The notes under the pieces are model-generated. The model saw only the letters and a program-made list of their open reading frames with translations. It had not been told where the DNA came from and ran no database searches. Made by a program: the position numbers and the translations under genes. This document shows positions 61,838-64,000 of a DNA stretch of 64,000 nucleotides, piece by piece (within the stretch, counting starts at the first letter, position 1; each line of letters starts with the position of its first letter). This stretch comes from Chloroflexota bacterium (GTDB lineage Bacteria > Chloroflexota > Dormibacteria > Aeolococcales > Aeolococcaceae). The DNA is taken from the NCBI GenBank assembly GCA_005880985.1, contig VBIQ01000010.1, positions 1-64,000 on the forward strand, read 5' to 3'.

Positions 61838-62701
61838 ATCGACGTCGTCCGGCTCAGCACCACCTATCTTGCCGAGCACGGCAGCACCTCGGCGCGGCTC
61901 GACGCCGAGCTGCTCGCGGCCCATTCGCTGGGCCTGCGCCGCCTCGACCTCTACCTGCAGCACGACCGTCCCCTCGCGGACGGCGAGCTCGCTCCCGTGC
62001 GGGCGCTGCTGCGGCGCCGCGCCGCCGGCGAGCCGGTCGCCTACCTGCTCGGGGAACGTGAGTTCTTCGGACGCCCTTTCTCGGTCACCCCCGCGGTGCT
62101 CATCCCCCGGCCCGAGACCGAGACCCTGGTCGAGCGAGCGCTGGAGTGGGCGCGACAGAGTGCCGGCGGGGCGGGGGAGGGTCTGCGCATCGCCGACCTC
62201 GGCACCGGCAGCGGCTGCATCGCCTGCACCGTCGCCGCCGAGCTTCCCCGCGCCGCGGTTGTCGCCGTGGATCTCTCGACCGGCGCCCTGGAGGTCGCGG
62301 CGGCCAACGCGCAGCGCCTCGGCGTCGGCGATCGGGTGCAGACGGTGCACGGGTCGTGGGGCGAGCCGCTGCGCCACCTGGAACGGTTCGACGCGGTGCT
62401 CAGCAATCCGCCGTACGTGACCACCGCCGAGCTGACGGAGCTGGACCGCGACGTGCGCGACCACGAGCCACGGCTCGCTCTCGACGGGGGGGCGGACGGG
62501 CTCGATGCGGTGCGCGAGCTGCTCGCCTCGGTTCGCGACGCGCTCCACCGTCCCGCCTACGTCGCTCTCGAGATCGACCCGCGTCGCCGGGAGGGAGTCG
62601 AGATGCTGCTTCGGACTGCGTTGCAGGAGGCCACCGTCACCGTCCATCGCGATCTCGCCGGGCACGACCGCGTGGTCGAGGCCCGCCTCGCGGGCGGGTG
62701 A
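61838..62701 (+). CDS. prmC: Release factor glutamine methyltransferase PrmC (start codon unclear)
   Basis: The catalytic part has LGTGSGCIA and the N-P-P-Y motif, with the PRPETE block. PrmC methylates Gln of GGQ in RF1 and RF2. Family-like sequence of the RF-binding N-terminal domain (STSARLDAELLAAHSLGLRRLDLYL) is in frame from just after the prfA stop, yet no ATG, GTG or TTG occurs in frame before GTG 61997. ATC 61838 is given provisionally (287 residues). Either a rare start codon is used, or the sequence has a small error, or a truncated 234-residue form is made. Confidence 0.85.
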   Translation: MDVVRLSTTYLAEHGSTSARLDAELLAAHSLGLRRLDLYLQHDRPLADGELAPVRALLRRRAAGEPVAYLLGEREFFGRPFSVTPAVLIPRPETETLVERALEWARQSAGGAGEGLRIADLGTGSGCIACTVAAELPRAAVVAVDLSTGALEVAAANAQRLGVGDRVQTVHGSWGEPLRHLERFDAVLSNPPYVTTAELTELDRDVRDHEPRLALDGGADGLDAVRELLASVRDALHRPAYVALEIDPRRREGVEMLLRTALQEATVTVHRDLAGHDRVVEARLAGG

Positions 62702-63303
62702 CCACCTCCGCCACCAGCGACCGCGGTGCGGTCGCGGCCCGCATCGCCGCCGGCGGAGTGGTCGCCATCCCCACCGACACCGTCTACGGTCTCGCCTGCG
62801 ATCCCGCCGACGCCGCCGCGGTGGAGCGGGTGTTCTCCATCAAGCGGCGCCCCGCCGGGCTGGAGCTGGTGCTGCTCGCCGCCGACGCATCCGCGCTCGC
62901 CGAGCTTGCCGTTCTCGACGGATTCACCCACCGGTTGGCACGGGCGTTCTGGCCCGGTCCGCTCACCCTGGTGGTGCCGGCACGGGAACCCCGCGCCCGC
63001 CTCGCAATTCCTCGCGCCGGCACCTCGATTGGGATCCGCGTCCCCGCGCATGATCTCTGCCGCCGGCTGCTGTCGGACACCGGTCCGCTGGCAACCACCA
63101 GCGCCAACCGGCACGGGGAACCCGAGTGCTGCACCGCCTCCGAGGTTCTCGAACGACTCGGCGACGACCTCGACGCCGTCCTCGAGGGCGGACCCTGCGC
63201 GGGCCAGGCCTCGACTATCATCGATTGCACCAGCATGCCCCCGCGCGTACTGCGGACGGGTCCGCTCGGTGCAGCGGAACTCCGCCCGTATCTCGGGGGG
63301 TGA
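62698..63303 (+). CDS. tsaC: L-threonylcarbamoyladenylate synthase (TsaC/Sua5 family)
   Basis: The protein has 201 residues. It has [18 protein letters not shown], the barrel PGPLTLVV and S-A-N-x-x-G-E-P. The enzyme makes threonylcarbamoyl-AMP for t6A37 of ANN-reading tRNAs, the substrate base of the MtaB-like enzyme at 14.1 kb. The start is GTG with a GTGA overlap to prmC. Confidence 0.93.
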   Translation: MTTSATSDRGAVAARIAAGGVVAIPTDTVYGLACDPADAAAVERVFSIKRRPAGLELVLLAADASALAELAVLDGFTHRLARAFWPGPLTLVVPAREPRARLAIPRAGTSIGIRVPAHDLCRRLLSDTGPLATTSANRHGEPECCTASEVLERLGDDLDAVLEGGPCAGQASTIIDCTSMPPRVLRTGPLGAAELRPYLGG

Positions 63304-64000
63304 CGCCCCGCCCAAGCCCTCCGCGCGTGCGCCGCGGCCGGGAACCGAGGCAGCCGCCGTTGATCGAGACCTCGCTCAAGCCCGCCGTGCGCGCCAGCGA
63401 TCCCGAGATCGCCGATCTCCTCGAGGCGGAGTTGCGCCGTCAGGAGGAGACCCTCGAGCTCATCCCCTCCGAGAACCTGGCGCCTCCCGCGGTCCTCGAC
63501 GCGGTCGGATCGTGGTTGAACAACAAGTACGCAGAAGGCGTTCCGGGCAAACGGTATTACGGTGGCTGCCAGGTCGTCGACCAGATAGAGAGCCTCGCGC
63601 GCGACCGGGCCAAGGCGCTCTTCGGCGCCGAGCATGCCAACGTCCAACCCCACTGCGGCACCAGCGCCAACATGGCCGTCTACGCCAGCGTGCTCACTCC
63701 CGGCGATACCGTGCTCGGCATGGCGCTCGACCACGGCGGCCATCTCACCCACGGATCCCCGGTCAACTTCTCCGGCAAGCTCTATCACTTCGAGGGGTAC
63801 ACCGTTTCCGAGACGACCGGGGTTCTCGACTACGCGGAGGTTCGCGCCCGCGCTCGCGAGGTGCGTCCCAAGATGCTGGTCGCCGGATACAGCGCATACC
63901 CGCGCCTGCTCGACTTCGACGCCTTCGCAGAGATCGCTGCCGAGGTCAAGGCCTACCTCCTCGTCGACATGGCACATTTCGCCGGACTGGTCGCCGCCGG
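63300..64000 (+). CDS. glyA: Serine hydroxymethyltransferase (3' partial)
   Basis: About 233 codons are present before the window ends. The SHMT signature is clear: [39 protein letters not shown] and [13 protein letters not shown], then [12 protein letters not shown]. GlyA interconverts serine and glycine with tetrahydrofolate using PLP; the PLP lysine lies beyond the edge. GTG 63300 (GTGA overlap with tsaC) is the longest start; GTG 63327 and TTG 63360 are alternatives, the last nearest the family start. Confidence 0.95.
   Translation, partial: MTPRPSPPRVRRGREPRQPPLIETSLKPAVRASDPEIADLLEAELRRQEETLELIPSENLAPPAVLDAVGSWLNNKYAEGVPGKRYYGGCQVVDQIESLARDRAKALFGAEHANVQPHCGTSANMAVYASVLTPGDTVLGMALDHGGHLTHGSPVNFSGKLYHFEGYTVSETTGVLDYAEVRARAREVRPKMLVAGYSAYPRLLDFDAFAEIAAEVKAYLLVDMAHFAGLVAA

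Overview
The window is about 70% GC and almost fully coding, with core housekeeping genes packed into short operons with 1-20 bp overlaps. It looks like a free-living Terrabacterial bacterium near Chloroflexota or Candidatus Dormibacterota. Arguments for this are HrcA with a CIRCE operator, ClpS with a DUF2017 protein, a UPF0182 membrane protein, and rpsU, which classical Actinobacteria usually lack. The phylum is an inference. There is no rRNA operon, CRISPR array, insertion sequence or prophage.

Layout. 1-2.9 kb: two magnesium/cobalt-chelatase-type AAA+ subunits sharing a nearly identical 209-bp block. 2.9-9.2 kb: GNAT acetyltransferase, patatin lipase, a metallo-beta-lactamase-fold protein, lepA, a small membrane protein and hemW. 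9.5-12.4 kb: heat-shock operon hrcA-grpE-dnaJ behind a perfect CIRCE element, without dnaK. 12.4-20.2 kb: HD-GYP response regulator, an Hsp20 remnant, HIT protein, mtaB-like and rsmE RNA-modification genes, alpha/beta hydrolase, an RNase Y-like protein without its KH loop, and a LysR regulator. 20.2-29.9 kb: rpsU, ybeY, pth, mfd, mazG, an FtsB-like protein, two tRNAs with CAT anticodon, a minimal tilS and ftsH. 30-35.6 kb: a cofactor operon, DUF2520 dehydrogenase-panB-panC-panD-nadB-nadC. 36-46.7 kb: TauE-like permease, clpS and DUF2017, thioredoxin-TPR protein, rpsA, clpC, uvrA. 46.9-54.9 kb: UPF0182 protein, two metallo-beta-lactamase-fold proteins, an HtrA-like protein that has lost its catalytic residues, pyrG. 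55-59.5 kb: FkbM-type methyltransferase between inverted copies of an intergenic repeat, a divergent GlpX-like protein, an unrecognised radical SAM protein and an M50 protease. 59.5-64 kb: rpmE-DUF1385-prfA-prmC-tsaC-glyA, the last cut by the window end.

Two genome-scale patterns stand out. First, at least 14 genes that begin transcription units have a TANNNT -10 hexamer only 6-11 nt before the start codon and no Shine-Dalgarno sequence, which is the signature of leaderless transcripts; several start codons were chosen with its help. Second, an intergenic repeat of about 105 bp, able to fold into long hairpins, occurs in both orientations at 26.1, 35.6, 55.0 and 56.0 kb, with a decayed copy at 35.8 kb. 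I do not recognise it as a named family.

The best functional leads are the DUF2520 protein as a possible ketopantoate reductase, the catalytically substituted HtrA and GlpX paralogues, and the tRNA(CAT) gene that overlaps tilS by one base.
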